64,000 nt of DNA from Sternotherus odoratus. Taxonomy: Eukaryota; Chordata; Testudines; Kinosternidae. Below, in pieces: positions 1 to 12,837 of this stretch (positions are counted from its first letter, which is position 1; each line of letters opens with the position of its first letter). Below the pieces are notes generated by a model. The model was not told the DNA's origin and did not search any database. It worked only from the letters and a program-made list of their open reading frames with translations. The DNA is taken from NCBI GenBank assembly GCA_032164245.1, contig JAVMKO010000002.1, forward strand, positions 179,310,920 through 179,374,919, written 5' to 3'. The position numbers were made by a program, and so were the translations under genes.

Positions 1-330
1 CTTTCCTCTCTGCAGCCCCCGTCTCCCCGGGGTTTGCGAGCTCCGCTGGCGGGTCCCAGCCCGAGTTCTGCTGAACCTTCAGTCTCCCCAGCGGGGCTGG
101 GCGCTGCGGAGTTGCCGCTCTCCGCAGAGAAGGCGGCTGGGTCTGCAGGGGACTGTCTGGGGCTGCTCTTTGGATGTTGTTGCCTCTGAAAATGAGCAGC
201 ATTAGCAGCAATGCGGTATTGACTCCGCTGAGAGCTTAGCTGGCAGTCACAGGCTTCCCACTCCTTAGCCCAGCGAAGCCCCCGGAAAAGAGTCTGAAGG
301 TGGATCTCTGCTAGATCCTGTTGAGTTCAT
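1..330 (+). promoter_or_regulatory. CpG-rich segment, possible alternative first exon or internal promoter of ETV1
   Basis: The first 150 bases hold about a dozen CpG dinucleotides, far above the rest of the introns, and no repeat is recognised here. The segment lies upstream of the 3558 exon, in what should be intron. ETV1 is known to use several promoters. No initiator or TATA box stands out. A 15-codon ORF starts at about 191 and ends TAG. The call is inference; this could also be unannotated GC-rich repeat. Confidence 0.25.
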
Positions 331-544
331 GATATTGTTGAGCTCTGGAGTCTCTTCTTCTGTGTGTGTGTGAAAGCAAAGGGTGTTGTGGAGGTTGGCT
401 GGCTCAAGCTCTCTCCGGGTATAATGAGACGTCCCTCTTAACCATTTATCGTGTGTTTAGCTCCCAGGACATGGCTTGTATTAATGAGTTCATGTATCCT
501 CAGCAAAAAGGCACATTCTTAACATCTTTCGGGCGGGCTGCCGA

Positions 545-620
545 GGTTCCCCCCTCCCCGCCGCGGGCGGGCTGCCGGGAGCGCTCCCGGCAGCCCGCCC
601 GCGGCGGGGAGGGGGGAACC
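545..620. repeat. 76-bp perfect palindrome, GC-rich
   Basis: Bases 545-582 are the exact reverse complement of 583-620, with no spacer (centre ccgggagcgctcccgg). The sequence is nearly all G and C. The right arm is also the first unit of the 43-bp tandem repeat that follows. Such a structure can extrude as a cruciform and is hard to assemble. Confidence 0.95.
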
Positions 621-735
621 GGGACGCTCGCGGCAGCCCGCCCGCGGCGGGGAGGGGGGAACCGGGACGCTCCCGGCAGCCCGCCCGCGGTGGGGAGGGG
701 GGAACCGGGACGCTCCCGGCAGCCCGCCCGCGCGG
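583..735. repeat. 43-bp GC-rich tandem repeat, about 3.5 units
   Basis: The landmark ggcagcccgcccgcgg begins at 589, 632, 675 and 718, an exact 43-base spacing. Units differ by a few substitutions (for example ctcgcgg against ctcccgg, and ggtgggg against ggcgggg). It lies between the palindrome and a T-rich tract with a MITE-like end at 791-846, so all of 530-846 may be one expanded element. Confidence 0.92.
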
Positions 736-790
736 CGGGGACGGGAGAGCGAGGCGCTTTTTTTTTTTTTTTTTGTCCGGCTTTTTTATT

Positions 791-846
791 GAAAAACGAG
801 GGGGCGTCTTATAGGCCGGAGCGTCCTATAGGGCGAAAAATACGGT
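791..846 (-). mobile_element. Terminal part of a short DNA element (TACCGTATTTTTCG end)
   Basis: On the minus strand it starts taccgtatttttcgcc and has two diverged copies of a cctataggacgc / cctataagacgc subrepeat. This end resembles a MITE terminus common in fish and reptile genomes. The matching other end was not found; the GC-rich block to the left may be its interior. Confidence 0.45.
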
Positions 847-1994
847 AGATCTTTGGGCAAGCTGGACTGCAGCCTGAGCTCTGGGCCCCTTCCAGTTTGT
901 GGGGTCCTAGAGCGTGGGCTCGAGCAAAAGCCCGAACATCTATACCACAGTTAAACTGCCCCATAGCCCATGTCCTGTGAGCCAGAGCAGCTGACGTGTG
1001 TTGGCCATGGGGTTTAATTGCAGTATAATTTGCACTCTGTCCTTAAATTGGGTTAGCTAACACGGGTTAAAATAGTGGTAAAGACACAATAACTCCACTT
1101 TTAACGTGGGTTAGCAGCTAGAGTTATATAGGGAAGCCTGGGGTTGAACTCAAAGCCACTAACTTGATTAAAAGCCAAGTTGCTGTGTCTCCCCTGCTGT
1201 TTTAACCTGAATTAGCTAACATGGGCTAGCTAACCTGGGTTGCAAACACCTTTTTTGTGTGGTGGAGACATATGTGGAGTCTGAATCTACATGCTGACTC
1301 CTGTTGGGTGAATAGGTGGGTGTAGGAGTTGGCACACAGGTGTCTTTTCAGCTGAAGACCTGATCCTGCTCTCACATGGGTGTAAATTCAGATGTAACTC
1401 TGTTGAAGTGAATGGAATGACACCAATTTCCTCCTGTGTAAGTAGCTGAGAGAAGAGTCAAGCCTTAAGAGGGGGAGAAAGTTGTATTTAAAGAAATATT
1501 GAGTTTCTTGTTTGTTTGTTTTTAATATAAGACAGATTTGCCCAAGCTCAATGATAGAGTGGGGAGAATTGGCAACTAATCAGGAGCTTTAGGGCCACAA
1601 CTAATTTGCATATACATTTACGTAAAGGGCTAGATCTTGCTTATCATAATCATATATGGAGTCTCATTTCCTCCAACTCCTCACCTGATTAATGAGAGCT
1701 AGATTTGTCCCCAGATCCTTTGAATAAAAGTAAATATACACAACTGTTGTACTTACATCATAGAAACTGTGGTTAAAGTACACCAGCAATAAAATCCTGT
1801 AGCATATGAACATTGTTCTACCCCGCAATGACAGTGAAAGCCTGACCATGGACTACATTTTGGCCTCCAATTTAAATGTTGTTATCCTTAATTGAAGAGG
1901 TCCATTCAGACTTTCCCTTGGTTTTCCTCCATTGCATGCTCACTTTTAAGAAGACTGCATGGTCTGTTGATAGGTGTGTGTTGATATATATAAT

Positions 1995-2026
<32 letters not shown>
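1995..2026. repeat. (CA)n microsatellite
   Basis: About 15 CA units with one interruption near the left end, in intron sequence. Confidence 0.95.
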
Positions 2027-3557
2027 TTTAGGAAAATGTATATGCATGTGCACATGCCCAACACACTTGCCCCCCTCCCCCCACATATTTTGAAGCTAGC
2101 ACATGTTGTCAAACTGTCACTTTTAAGATGACATGCAAGCAAAGGAATGATGTAAAGCTTAATGGGTACATAATAATGCTCTGATGCTGCACTGAGACTT
2201 GCTAACGTGGAGCCCTGCATGTTTGTGGAGCCCCACAGAAGTTACTGAAGCTCCCCAGAGGTAGAGGGTTGTAGGAGGATCCCATTGTGATACAGGTGTC
2301 GAAAGCTGACATTTCAACAGGATGTTCTGGTGATATCATCGACCACAAGAGTTAAGATGAAAGGTTTTAGGCATGCTATCAGAGTCCAGAGATGGAATTG
2401 TAGCCTCGCTGTGTTTCAGACTGTATTTTTATATATCTCTCTCTTTGCCCGTCACCCCCCAGCCGGGGTATGGGCCACCAACTGGTGTTGGTGTTTCAGT
2501 AGCAATTGGTTCCCTTACGGGGTGGAGTTCCTAGCCCCACGCCCATATTTTTATATATAGTAATATATTAAATAGTCTTTTAGGACTGCTCTTCTCTAAA
2601 TTTTTGTCCTCCCGTTTCCCTATTCTGTTGTCCCCTAGTGGATTAGAAAAAGGACTTGAGATCATCCCAAGCTGTTAATTAAGATATAGATTAGCATCTT
2701 TTACCTTTGTTTTGGCTAAGGTGGGCCTTGGACTACAGAAAAGGTTGAGGTTAGCTAGCTAGCCCTAGCCTGCCTTTGGCCTCTTTACCCAATCTAGATA
2801 AACCTGTGCTTCTCATTCATATCCCATTTCTGTCTCATCCCTTCCTCTTGCTGCTTTTGAATAAACTGGGTAAAATCCTGGCCCCATTCAAGTCAATGGC
2901 AAAATTCCCATTGTCTTCAGTTGGGCCAGGATTTCAGCTAATAAACCTTTTAGTGAAATATATAAGGCTTTTATCGTGTACTTTTCTAACATTACTTTGT
3001 TTTTATAACATTATAACTGTTAAGCCTGTAATCCGCTAATTTCGTAAATTTTATTACAAGTTTTAATGTATTTTGAGACCAAAAAAATTAGAGGTCCTGT
3101 ATTTGAGGCTCATACATGAGAAATTAATTTTGCAGTAATACGTGAGTTACTCTTTAAAGTGAACTACTGTGTCTTTACAGCTCAAAGCTATCATGATAAT
3201 ATTACTTAGAAGCATTTTGTGCCTGGAAAGTATTTTGCCTCTGACAACATTTACAGTAGCTAAGCCAAATATAAGTGGGCTGTTATTTTCCTGCTAGTGA
3301 GATGGGAGCCTGGCCATCATTCTATTAAACAATAAAAGTGCTAATAGCCAATGCAAAGGATCTCTGGTGCCTGTTTCTCAATTTGACACCCAAAGAAATG
3401 CCTGAAATGTTCATTTCCTCAACTGTGTCTGTTATTACAGTGGTTTAATTAATTGTGTTTCATTAGCAGCATCTAACTTGCTTGATAATGCACACTGCTT
3501 AATACCATGCTTGGTTTCTAACTCCATGTTTTTGTTGTTGTTTTTTCTCCTTTCCAG

Positions 3558-3687
3558 TGGCTTTTCATGGCCTCCCTGTGAAAATCAAGAAAGAACCCCA
3601 TAGTCCATGTTCGGAACTTAGCTCCGCTTGTAGTCAAGAACAGCCATTCAAGTTCAGTTATGGGGAAAAGTGCCTGTACAATGTCAG
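3558..3687 (+). CDS. ETV1: ETV1 coding exon with the [12 protein letters not shown] segment
   Basis: 130 bp, entered in phase: the first two bases (TG) complete a Leu codon begun in the upstream exon, which is outside the window. It encodes [20 protein letters not shown] and continues through [16 protein letters not shown], ending on two bases of a Ser codon. The acceptor is a pyrimidine tract ending tttccag and the donor is CAG|gtaaag. IKKE fits the SUMO consensus (hydrophobic-K-x-E), and IKKEP is a known SUMO-type repression motif in PEA3 factors. Compared with the human protein as I recall it, the Leu after FHGLP is Val here. Confidence 0.96.
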
Positions 3688-6600
3688 GTAAAGCAGCAAG
3701 GAGTACTTTTATAGTAGCTTCAGTGAGGACTGCAGATTTAATTGAGGACCGATTAAAGAGAAATAAAACCAAAATAGAGATCTTATAAGTTACCTCTTCA
3801 GCAGATAACAGACGCATGAGATAATGCATTTAGCTGAACACTGATAGAACTGTTTACAGTCCCATCAAGCACTTAATCATTTTAAAGCGGTAATTTTCAT
3901 TGAAATACTCATGGCTGCACTTCTCCTCCGCTGGATGTAGCCATAGTTTAAAAATGGGGGAGGAGGCCTTATTTATTGCGAGCTGTGTTGAAAGTACTTT
4001 TAAAATGCATTATGCACTTTAGGCTGAGAGAGCGCTCCTGGTAACAGGCGAGAGATTGGCAGGTCTGAGCAACACATTAGGTATTGACAAGTTTTGCAGA
4101 TGATATACGTGTGCATTCATGGACAATTACAGTATAAAAATAGTATTTTATTAGGGTTTGCAGATACTTTTATTTTTTCAGAAGGAAGTGGTCTCCCTCT
4201 GATAATCAGGATAGATAGTAAATGTTTAATTATTTTAGAAGAGAAAAAAATGTGGTTTGATATCATTGCATTCTTTATGGATGTTATTTTGGTTCACATT
4301 TGTGTTCCTTTTCTCCTCAAATGTTAGCCGTGCTGAGTGTCTTATTGATGTTTTAGGCTATTTGGGAATCTTCAACCCAGTCAGCACAAAATGTTTGTTC
4401 ACATAAGTATACTACCACTATAGGTATCAGCAAAACCACATAGATCTGCCTCTTCATGTGACAGACAGGTCACCCCTGTTGCAAATCTGATGAAACTCAG
4501 TCACAGAGGAATGATCTTGGGGATTTCTGCTTTACTCACCCTTGTCACCTATTAGGCATCCTTTTAGACCCCTTATTGTTTTAGTCCCCATGGATGCTTA
4601 CTCGTGTGCTGAAAATTTGAGCATGCAAATAATTCCACTGACTTCAGCAGGACCACCCATGTCTTGATCCAGAAAAACACTTAAACGTGTGCTTAACTCT
4701 AAGCACCTGCATTAGTCCTATCTTGAATAGGAGTGGACTTATGTGCTTTAGTATTGTCCAGAATCAGGAAACGTGAATAATGTTGATCGTGCACATAAGT
4801 GTTTGCAGGATCAGTGCTTCAGTTTTGAGAGAGGAAAAAGTCCATCAGTGGAGGCTGCTGACATCTGCGTGTGGGTAGATAAACTAACAGAGCTGTATTT
4901 CCTGGGTCAGATACCTTTGCTCCAGTTGCATTCTTTATTGTTGCACTCTGAGGTCTGTGCAGACCACTGGAAAGCAGGGCAAGATCTTTCTGCTCTGGTC
5001 TAGCTGCCTATGCTTGGAAACTTTCTTTGTGCTTGTCTCCTGTTGGTGTCTCACTGTGACACCAAATCTTTTTAAAAATACATATCTGCCCCACAGAGGC
5101 AAAGAACATGACCACCATGCGTAACTGCTGGCTAACTTTTCTCTGTGTTTTTCCAAGTTGAGAAAAGAACTTCCCCCAGGTGCCCTTAGAATAAAAGGAA
5201 GATGAATAGTATAATGTTTCTGTGCTATTACATTTTATTTGCAGAGAAATTAACTTCTCACCTTTTCTCCCCACTCTGCTGTTAGTGCCTATGACCAGAA
5301 GCCACAAGTTGGAATGAGGCCCTCTAACCCACCAACGCCATCCAGCACTCCAGTGTCACCACTGCACCATGCATCCCCAAACTCAGCTCAGACTCCTAAA
5401 TCCGACCGGGCATTCCCTACTCACCTCCCTCCATCCCAGTCCATTCAAGACAACAGCTTCCCTATGGATCACAGGTAAAAAAAACCCAGAAAACCAATAC
5501 CCTAGTGACCACAATAAAAGGCATTGGGTTGGTCCCTTGGCCTTTATAGTTAAGTCTCATTCTTCTACCCTTCCTTGGATTGAGTAGTACTTGACTTAGT
5601 AGCTATTCCTGTTGAAATCAGTGGGACCAAGATACTAGTCAGTAATGGCTACCAGTGGCAGAAGCATCCTCAGTAACTGCATTTCTATAACTCTCTTACA
5701 GGGGACTGTCAGCCTGAGACTTCAGCAGTGGAAGCTCAGATTGGCAACTACAGAGTATCAGGGCCTGTTTCGGCCATCTTTACTACCATGAGTGGTACCG
5801 TACTCTTCAAGTAATTCCATTGAATTCCATTCAATAGAACTACCTGAGGAGTGAGATACTACCTAGCACAAACCAGGGTAAGAGAAACTGGCCCCAGGTT
5901 AACAAATAGGTATATAAGATTGCCTAATACACATTTGAATAGAAATATGGGTATCTTCTGGAGTTCCTTTTAGAGTTTAGTGTCACTTTGCATACTCTTC
6001 CCTGAAAGGGTAAGTATTATTTTTTGAGAGCTTTTTGAAATAAAACAGCTTATAAAAAGGAAATTAAGCTGCCAAAATAAACCACATTCAAACAATATTA
6101 GACTGAATAAAACCCTCAAAAGCCAAAAAATCCAGAATTAAAACTGAAACTGTGCCCTGTTTTGCTGTTTTAGAGGTCTCCTGACAATGGATGGTCTTTC
6201 TTAGCTCACTTCCCTGTGCCTAAGTTTTGCAGCACATATACTCAGAGTGGAGTTTCTAATTTTTGCAACTGTCAGTTTACCTTCTTGTATGGGAGCATAA
6301 GTAAGATATTGTATGGGAGCATAAGTAACGTATTGTATAGGAGCATAAGTAAGATATTGACGTGGTTTTGTTTGTTAAATAGTGTGTATACCCATAAATA
6401 CACTCGTGTTCATAGAGACACACTATCACTTCAAAAATATTGAAAAAACCACAATCCATGTTCAAATAAAATTAAAATCTTACTCCACAGAGCATATGGG
6501 TCAGATTCACCCCTGCTATGCCAGGAGATGCAGTTTGTATGCTCCTGCACCAGCAAACACTGCTGTATGTAGGGGTCTCTTGTCTCATTTCCAGGGAGGG

Positions 6601-9600
6601 CTTGAGGTGTTTCCATTCCTGCTGCCTATTTTGGGTTCTGCTAAGGCAACTTTAAGTTCTGCCTGAGACTCTATGAGCCCCACTGGCAGGAGATGGAGTA
6701 AGGAAGCACTGAATCAACGCATTCCGTTGTCTTAACCAGGGTCCTGCCCCATCCTTCTTGGGCTGTGTTGGAACTGTGCAGGCCCTCAACAGAGGGCAGA
6801 TTGTGGTTTTGATTGCAGGACATAGGACAAGTGTATTTCTGTAAGTGACCAAGTAAAGTGACCAAGTAAACTCAGATGACTGAGCAGGTTTGGCTGAAAA
6901 TCTCTAAACATTAAATTGCTCTCTATTCATAGAGCAAGATGGACTATTTCCAATTAACAGATTTTTGTTCTGGAGCAACTGAAAAGGAAGGTTATAGCAG
7001 AGGCTGCATTTTAACCTTAACATACACACTTGAAGAGGCTCACATATACCTTTTCTCCAGACTGTATAGTTTATCATGACACACAGCTTTATAATAGGTT
7101 TGTCACATGGTGTCTTAATTGTATTACCATATGGTTTGATGCACACCCTCCGAAGGACATTTTGCATTATGCTTCCCTTCAGTGAAGGAAGAACTAGTGA
7201 ACAACCTTTTAGCAAAGCCCCAAGTAATAAACTCAGAGAGTAAGGCTAATATTGTGTAGCTAAAAATTTCATTCCAAAGAATGGTACATTTTGCTGTGGA
7301 AGGTATTTTTTCCTTTCTGTTTTCAATCCTGAATTTATTTCATGTTCTCCTCTCACCATTCCTCTCTTCCCTTTCTGAACTCAGTGGTGTGTATGCAGAT
7401 CTAGTAAATGTTTTTGCGAGAAGCATATGGAAAGGTTTGGATTTGCAGGATGATCTATTGCATTTTGCACAGGTCTGGTAGGAGAGAGTCAGGCTTCCTT
7501 ATGGGTGTATTCAAAAATACTGTTTTAAACAAATCAGTTCTATGGTTGAATATTATTGTATGTATCTATATAAAATGGGTGTACATTTCTCTGGACCATA
7601 CATTCTGTGGCTCAGGAAAACAGCAGCCTCAAGAACATGCAGCTTCATACAAGGCATGAGTGTATGGGGGACAAATGGTCCTAACAAGTACCAAAAGGAA
7701 TCAAATTCACTTGTATAAACAAATGGCTTGATTCCATACAAAGCTTCCAGTACAACAAGTATTATTAACTTCCTTTGAGGCTTTGCAAGTGAGTCTGTTT
7801 CTTATTTTAACTTCAAGTTGCAATTTTCTGATTCACTCCTTGACAGTTCTTAATGATAATTTCTGCTTCTTTTTTTGGCTAATGAAAAAAGGAAGAGAGG
7901 GGAAATGAATGCAGTGCCAGTCAGCCTAACTATTTCATAATACGTTTGAGTTTCTAAGTTTATTTTGTGCAGGTGTAGGTGGAATTGCAAAGCCTCATGT
8001 TACAGTGTACCACTGCAAAATGAAATATTCTTAATGTTTTTAAACAAATTAAAGTTCAGTCTCCATTGCTACCTTATTCTTCAGTTGTTTCTACATATAA
8101 CAGGAAATATTTGGGTTCATGGCAGTGTTTTGATGAATGTTTAATAGATTTTAAAATTTGTGTTGAAATGTGTACTGCATAAGATATATATTAAAGAATT
8201 TATATAATGATCAAATCCTACTCTCCTCCTCAAGCCAATTTTCTCAAAGCAAGCATCTGATTTTACTTGCATGAACTGAGTTACTGAGTTAGTTTGGTCC
8301 CAAAGTACAAGAAACTGAAAAATCATTGGTTCTTGGTGATATATATTTTGACAGAGTGGAAACGTCCATCTCTCTCTGGAAGATGGTTGTGTTAAATAAC
8401 ATCTTATTTAAGGGGGAGGGATAGCTCAGTGGTTTGAGCATTGGCTTGCTAAGGCCAGGGTTATGAGTTCAATCTCTGAGGGGGCCATAGAGGGATATGG
8501 GGTAAAAATAGGGATTGGTCCTGCTTTGAGCAGAGGGCTGGACTAGCTAATCTCCTGAGGTCCCTTCTGATTCTATGATCTTGTCTTACTCTTTTTCAGT
8601 GTGTCCACAGTTGGAGCTGAGGGTGTGATTCTCAGCTCAGGAGAACAATTGTGTGTTCGCTCTGATCAAGCTAGTACCATAATATAAATACTTAGAGCTA
8701 TTCTCTGCTTCCCATGTCCCATGGGAGGCCTTGGGAAGCAGAGTGTATTTATGCTGGAAATAGGCAGGGTCATAAACAGCCCCAGGATATGGACAATGTA
8801 AAGGTAGTTGTATGCCATCTTTCTCCCTCTGAATTCCTGTCCCATTTTTAGGAACAGAGTAACTGAGAATTGGGCCCAGAAAATTTGAGCTTTTTTATTT
8901 TTTTTTCTTCATTCCATCTTTTGTTGATAAAGGATAAAAGAGAGCAGTTTAAAAATTATACCTGGTTTGGGGTTTTGGCTTTTTTTTTTATTTACTATGC
9001 TGTTTCTTGAGTTATCAAGACACTCTACCATTGCACTTTTGAGTGACTTTTCTCACTTGTGCCACAGATTTCGCCGCCAGCTTTCCGAACCTTGCAATTC
9101 TTTCCCGCCTTTGCCTGCAATGTCGAGGGAAGGACGCCCAATATACCAACGCCAGATGTCTGAGCCAAACATCCCTTTCCCACCTCAAGGTTTTAAGCAG
9201 GAGTACCACGATCCAGTTTATGAACACAACGCCATGGTTGGCAATGCAGCCAATCAAAATTTCCCCCCTCCTCTGATGATTAAACAGGAACCTAGAGATT
9301 TTGCATATGATTCAGGTAGGTAAGACTTTTTTATTTAGTTCTCTGGGATAAAATAATAAAACCTAACAAGGGTTAGGCCAAATGGTCTTTATTCTCCATG
9401 ATGTTTGGATGCATCTGAATTCAGACTTGCTTTTTGATGGCTTTTAAACCCCTTTAGTTCATTTAGGCTTGGCAAAGAAGCCTCTTTAGATAATAACACT
9501 GATAAAGCAATGTGGGGAACCTTGCACTGCAATTGTCTTCTCGTGTGGTTTGTAGAGGTCTTCAGTTTATAAAGCTATCTAGAATTGAAATATGAAAGAC

Positions 9601-12600
9601 AGAAAGGAGAAACTGATGTGTTTAAACTTAGGTGGGTTACCTCTGATGGGTTTTGTTTGTGATATGCTATAGGTAATCACCCCTCTAAAAATGGTCTCCA
9701 AATTTGTGCTCACAATTTTATGAGCACATTCATTTATGTCTGCCAAAAACAGGGGCCTGATTCTCCTGCTGCTTACTCTCCTTTCTATCATTGAACTCCA
9801 TTGAAGTCCAATGAAGCTTACACTGCTGTAAAACCAGTGAGGGATAGGAATTAGGCAAATCAGTGCTGACTTCTCAATTTGGGTGGAAATTATTGTGTTT
9901 TGGGGAAGCAAATAACCTGTGGATGCCAATTTGCTGATGTAGAAGATAAATTGTTATTAATCATGTTTATTCCTGTAGTGCCTTGGGATCAATCACAAAT
10001 GGGGCACCATTGTGCCAGGCATGGGATAGAGTAGCAGACAGTTCCTGCCCTGGAGAGTTTACAGTTGAAATCAGAGGTTCCCAAACTTTTTCTCCCCTCA
10101 CCCATAATGCAACCTGTCCGCGCCCACCCTGAGAGCTGCGGTCAGGAGCCGTGGCCTGGAGCTGGACCACAGCCCAGGCTCGGGTTGAGAGCTGGGGCCA
10201 GGAGCAGGGCTGGGGCTGTTGTCGGGAGCAGGGCCGTGTTTGGGAGTGGAGCCGCATGCGGGGCCAGAATGGAACGACACTGGGGGCAGAGGGGGGCTGG
10301 ATGGCACTCCCTCTTCCCACCCCTCTATAGGGTCTGGCTTGGGCCCTCCTGCTCCCCTTCCCCACAAACGTTCCTCCAACCCCCCTCCCCAAAGAGTATA
10401 CCCCACAGTTTGACAGTTTGGAGACCACTGGTCTAAATAGACAAGACTAACACTGGGTGGGGGAAGGATTAGAAAACACAAGTAAAGTGAATAATGTGCA
10501 GACATCATGTTAATACCAAGATTATTTTGGTTTTTGAGGTGTGGGTGGGGATGGGGTTTGTTTAAGAAGGGATTAGCTGAACTGAAAGACAAGAGACCCG
10601 GGACTGGTGATGTGGACACAGCAGGTACAAAGAGGAGATGGAGAGGAAGGTGTCAGGGACAAGCATGGAGAAACTGTGAGATGAGGCAGCTGGGGGCTAG
10701 AGCAAACAGTCAACTAGCACAAGTAGAGACACTCCATTCAAAATTAGAAAATATTCTCAGTGTCCGTCCATTTAAGATGCTTATGCTGGCTCTGGTCTCT
10801 GACTGGTTCCTCCTTGCATTTCCCCCAAAGACCACATAGCTGTGAGAGGAGGTACCGTGGGGGTCCCAGTGCATCCTGAAGTGGTAGTGGGGGGAGAGGG
10901 TGTGTCTCCTGCATAGTTCTTCATTGGGACACTCCAGAGAGTGGGATGAAGGGTGGCCCTGGCTGGGACTCCTTTTACTTCTTTCCTCCCCTAGAGCATC
11001 CATACTTGCTTAAGCAGGTTCTCTACAGCTTCAGTTTCTGTCCCAAATGCCACATGGAGGTTGAGTTGAAGCCCCTTTGAAAGTTCAGCCCATAAAATTA
11101 TCTTGTATTTCCAGTGCAAATAAGAACTCATTTTTAATGTCTTCTCTGTAGATCTACTCAGCTGATTGACCTTTGTGAGCATGTTTTCATAGGCAAATCA
11201 TTATAGTGTACTTGTTTTTTAATGAGCTGATGTTAAAACACAAGAATTTAGAATGTAGGGCTATGTCCTCCTTTGTTGTGTGACAGGTAGAGGATTAAGT
11301 GGAAAGAGAAGCTGAAAGCCCTCTAGTCTTTTTATTTTGGTTAATTTATTTGTGGCGGCAGGGGGTGGGGAGCTGATGGGGGTTCCTCTTGAAGCTGAAG
11401 TACAATGTAGAAATGGGCTTGAACTGTAAAGGATCAGATCCAGAACTGAACTTTTCCATAATTGGGGGGTTGATGAGATCCCTGGTTTTGGTTTTGATGT
11501 ACCTCTGTTCTTAACAGAGCAGCATGCGAGAGACTGTCTGCACAGTTAACATGGCCAACAGAGAACTTCACAAGTCCCTTACAATCTTCAAAAGCACTGG
11601 TATTCATCCTACTAAATTAAAGGGTTAAAGAAAGTGTCTTTTGTATGCATGCTTCATACTTGGCAAGTGAAAGGGATCTCCTTATTGCATACTGTTACTT
11701 TAAATCCAAGGCAGTGTTAATTTTCATTTCTGTTCCAAATTTTATTTTTAGAGCTGAAAAGCGAAATTTTATCTAAAAGAAAGATGTGCAAATCTTTTTT
11801 ACCTCTCTTGTTTTTTCTACTGCTAGTGACAGAAATGTTCCATTTTAGAGTAATGGCATTCAAGCAAAGTTGTTGTTTCGTTTGTAGATGAATAATTAGT
11901 GTTTTTAAAAATGTAATAGCTGTGTAACCAGTGGTCATGAAAAATTAATCTCTTGGTATCAGAAAGAATTTTTATTGGCCTTAGAATCACTGCATTTAAG
12001 TTGGCACATCTGTACACTCCATAAATTGCAGTCAACAACTGTGGTCTGTTGATATTTTGTCTTGCTGCCATCTGTTCTCTAGAAACCATCATTTTTCCAT
12101 CTTTGCTAAGAGTACATTAAATAACCCCGTAGGAAACATAATGTATTTGTCACTGTATCATTGATTTCATTTTTCACCTATGGATGTTGAGGAGGACAAA
12201 TGCCATTAGTGGTTTTTTTTTTCTTGCATGATATTTCCTTGCAGCTCACATAAGAATACTGAAACATATTTAAAAAGTTCATTGCAATGCACTGAAGATG
12301 TTCCATTTGGGATGTTTTTAAAGGAGCCTCATAAAAGTTCATTGCTTTTGTGCACTATACTTTTATACGTTGTGGAACTCTGGTGAATGAAAAGCATTAT
12401 TATGGAATGATTATAACTCTATTAAAACATGACATTAATTATGACATGGGAAATGTTAGATCAATTAGTTGTAATTATAATTGCAGGTATGCAATTTCTA
12501 TTGCAGAATGTTTGAGATAATGGAAAGAGAGAGGGAAAAAAAATAAAAATGTCAACAGAGCAGAAGCTCTTTCCCTCTCTTCTCCCCTCCCCTCTTCCTC

Positions 12601-12800
12601 CTGGAAAATGTTGAATTGCAGCAGAAAATTAAGTCTAGATTTATATAATATTGTACATTTTATACAGCACCTTTTAACTCAAAGGGCAAGACCCTTAACT
12701 AGTATAAGTTGTCACAGCTCTGTTGAAGTCAAAGAAGCTATGACAATTTTGCTATGACAGTTTACGTCCGCTGACACTCTGCCCCAGTGTGCTTTAGAAG

Positions 12801-12837
<37 letters not shown>

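Larger units (their letters stand above)
1..3557 (+). other. ETV1: ETV1 intron upstream of the 3558 exon (partial)
   Basis: I looked for the preceding ETV1 exon (the segment encoding EQFVPD and neighbours) and did not see it, so the window opens inside an intron. Besides the CpG-rich start and the GC repeat at 530-846 it contains a CA microsatellite. Otherwise it is AT-rich, unique-looking sequence. Confidence 0.7.
5475..9067 (+). other. ETV1: ETV1 intron (3.6 kb)
   Basis: Bounded by CAG|gtaaaa and gccacag. Contains a 24-bp minisatellite and a tortoise-type SINE. The rest is AT-rich without recognised elements. Confidence 0.85.

Noticed and set aside
366..848. 160-codon ORF over the GC-rich tandem repeat
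   Set aside because: Its sequence is the translated 43-bp repeat; no codon bias or domain.
8412..8490. A tRNA gene at the A and B boxes
   Set aside because: The tRNA-like head continues into a SINE body and CR1-like tail; it is not a free-standing tRNA.
9316..9323. ETV1 exon ending DSGR with an immediate stop as the real C-terminus
   Set aside because: This is only intron read-through after a good donor; downstream exons continue the frame and match ETV1.
10098..10619. 173-codon minus ORF and 123-codon plus ORF
   Set aside because: They cross the hAT-like element and both of its target duplications, so the ORF postdates the insertion and is accidental.
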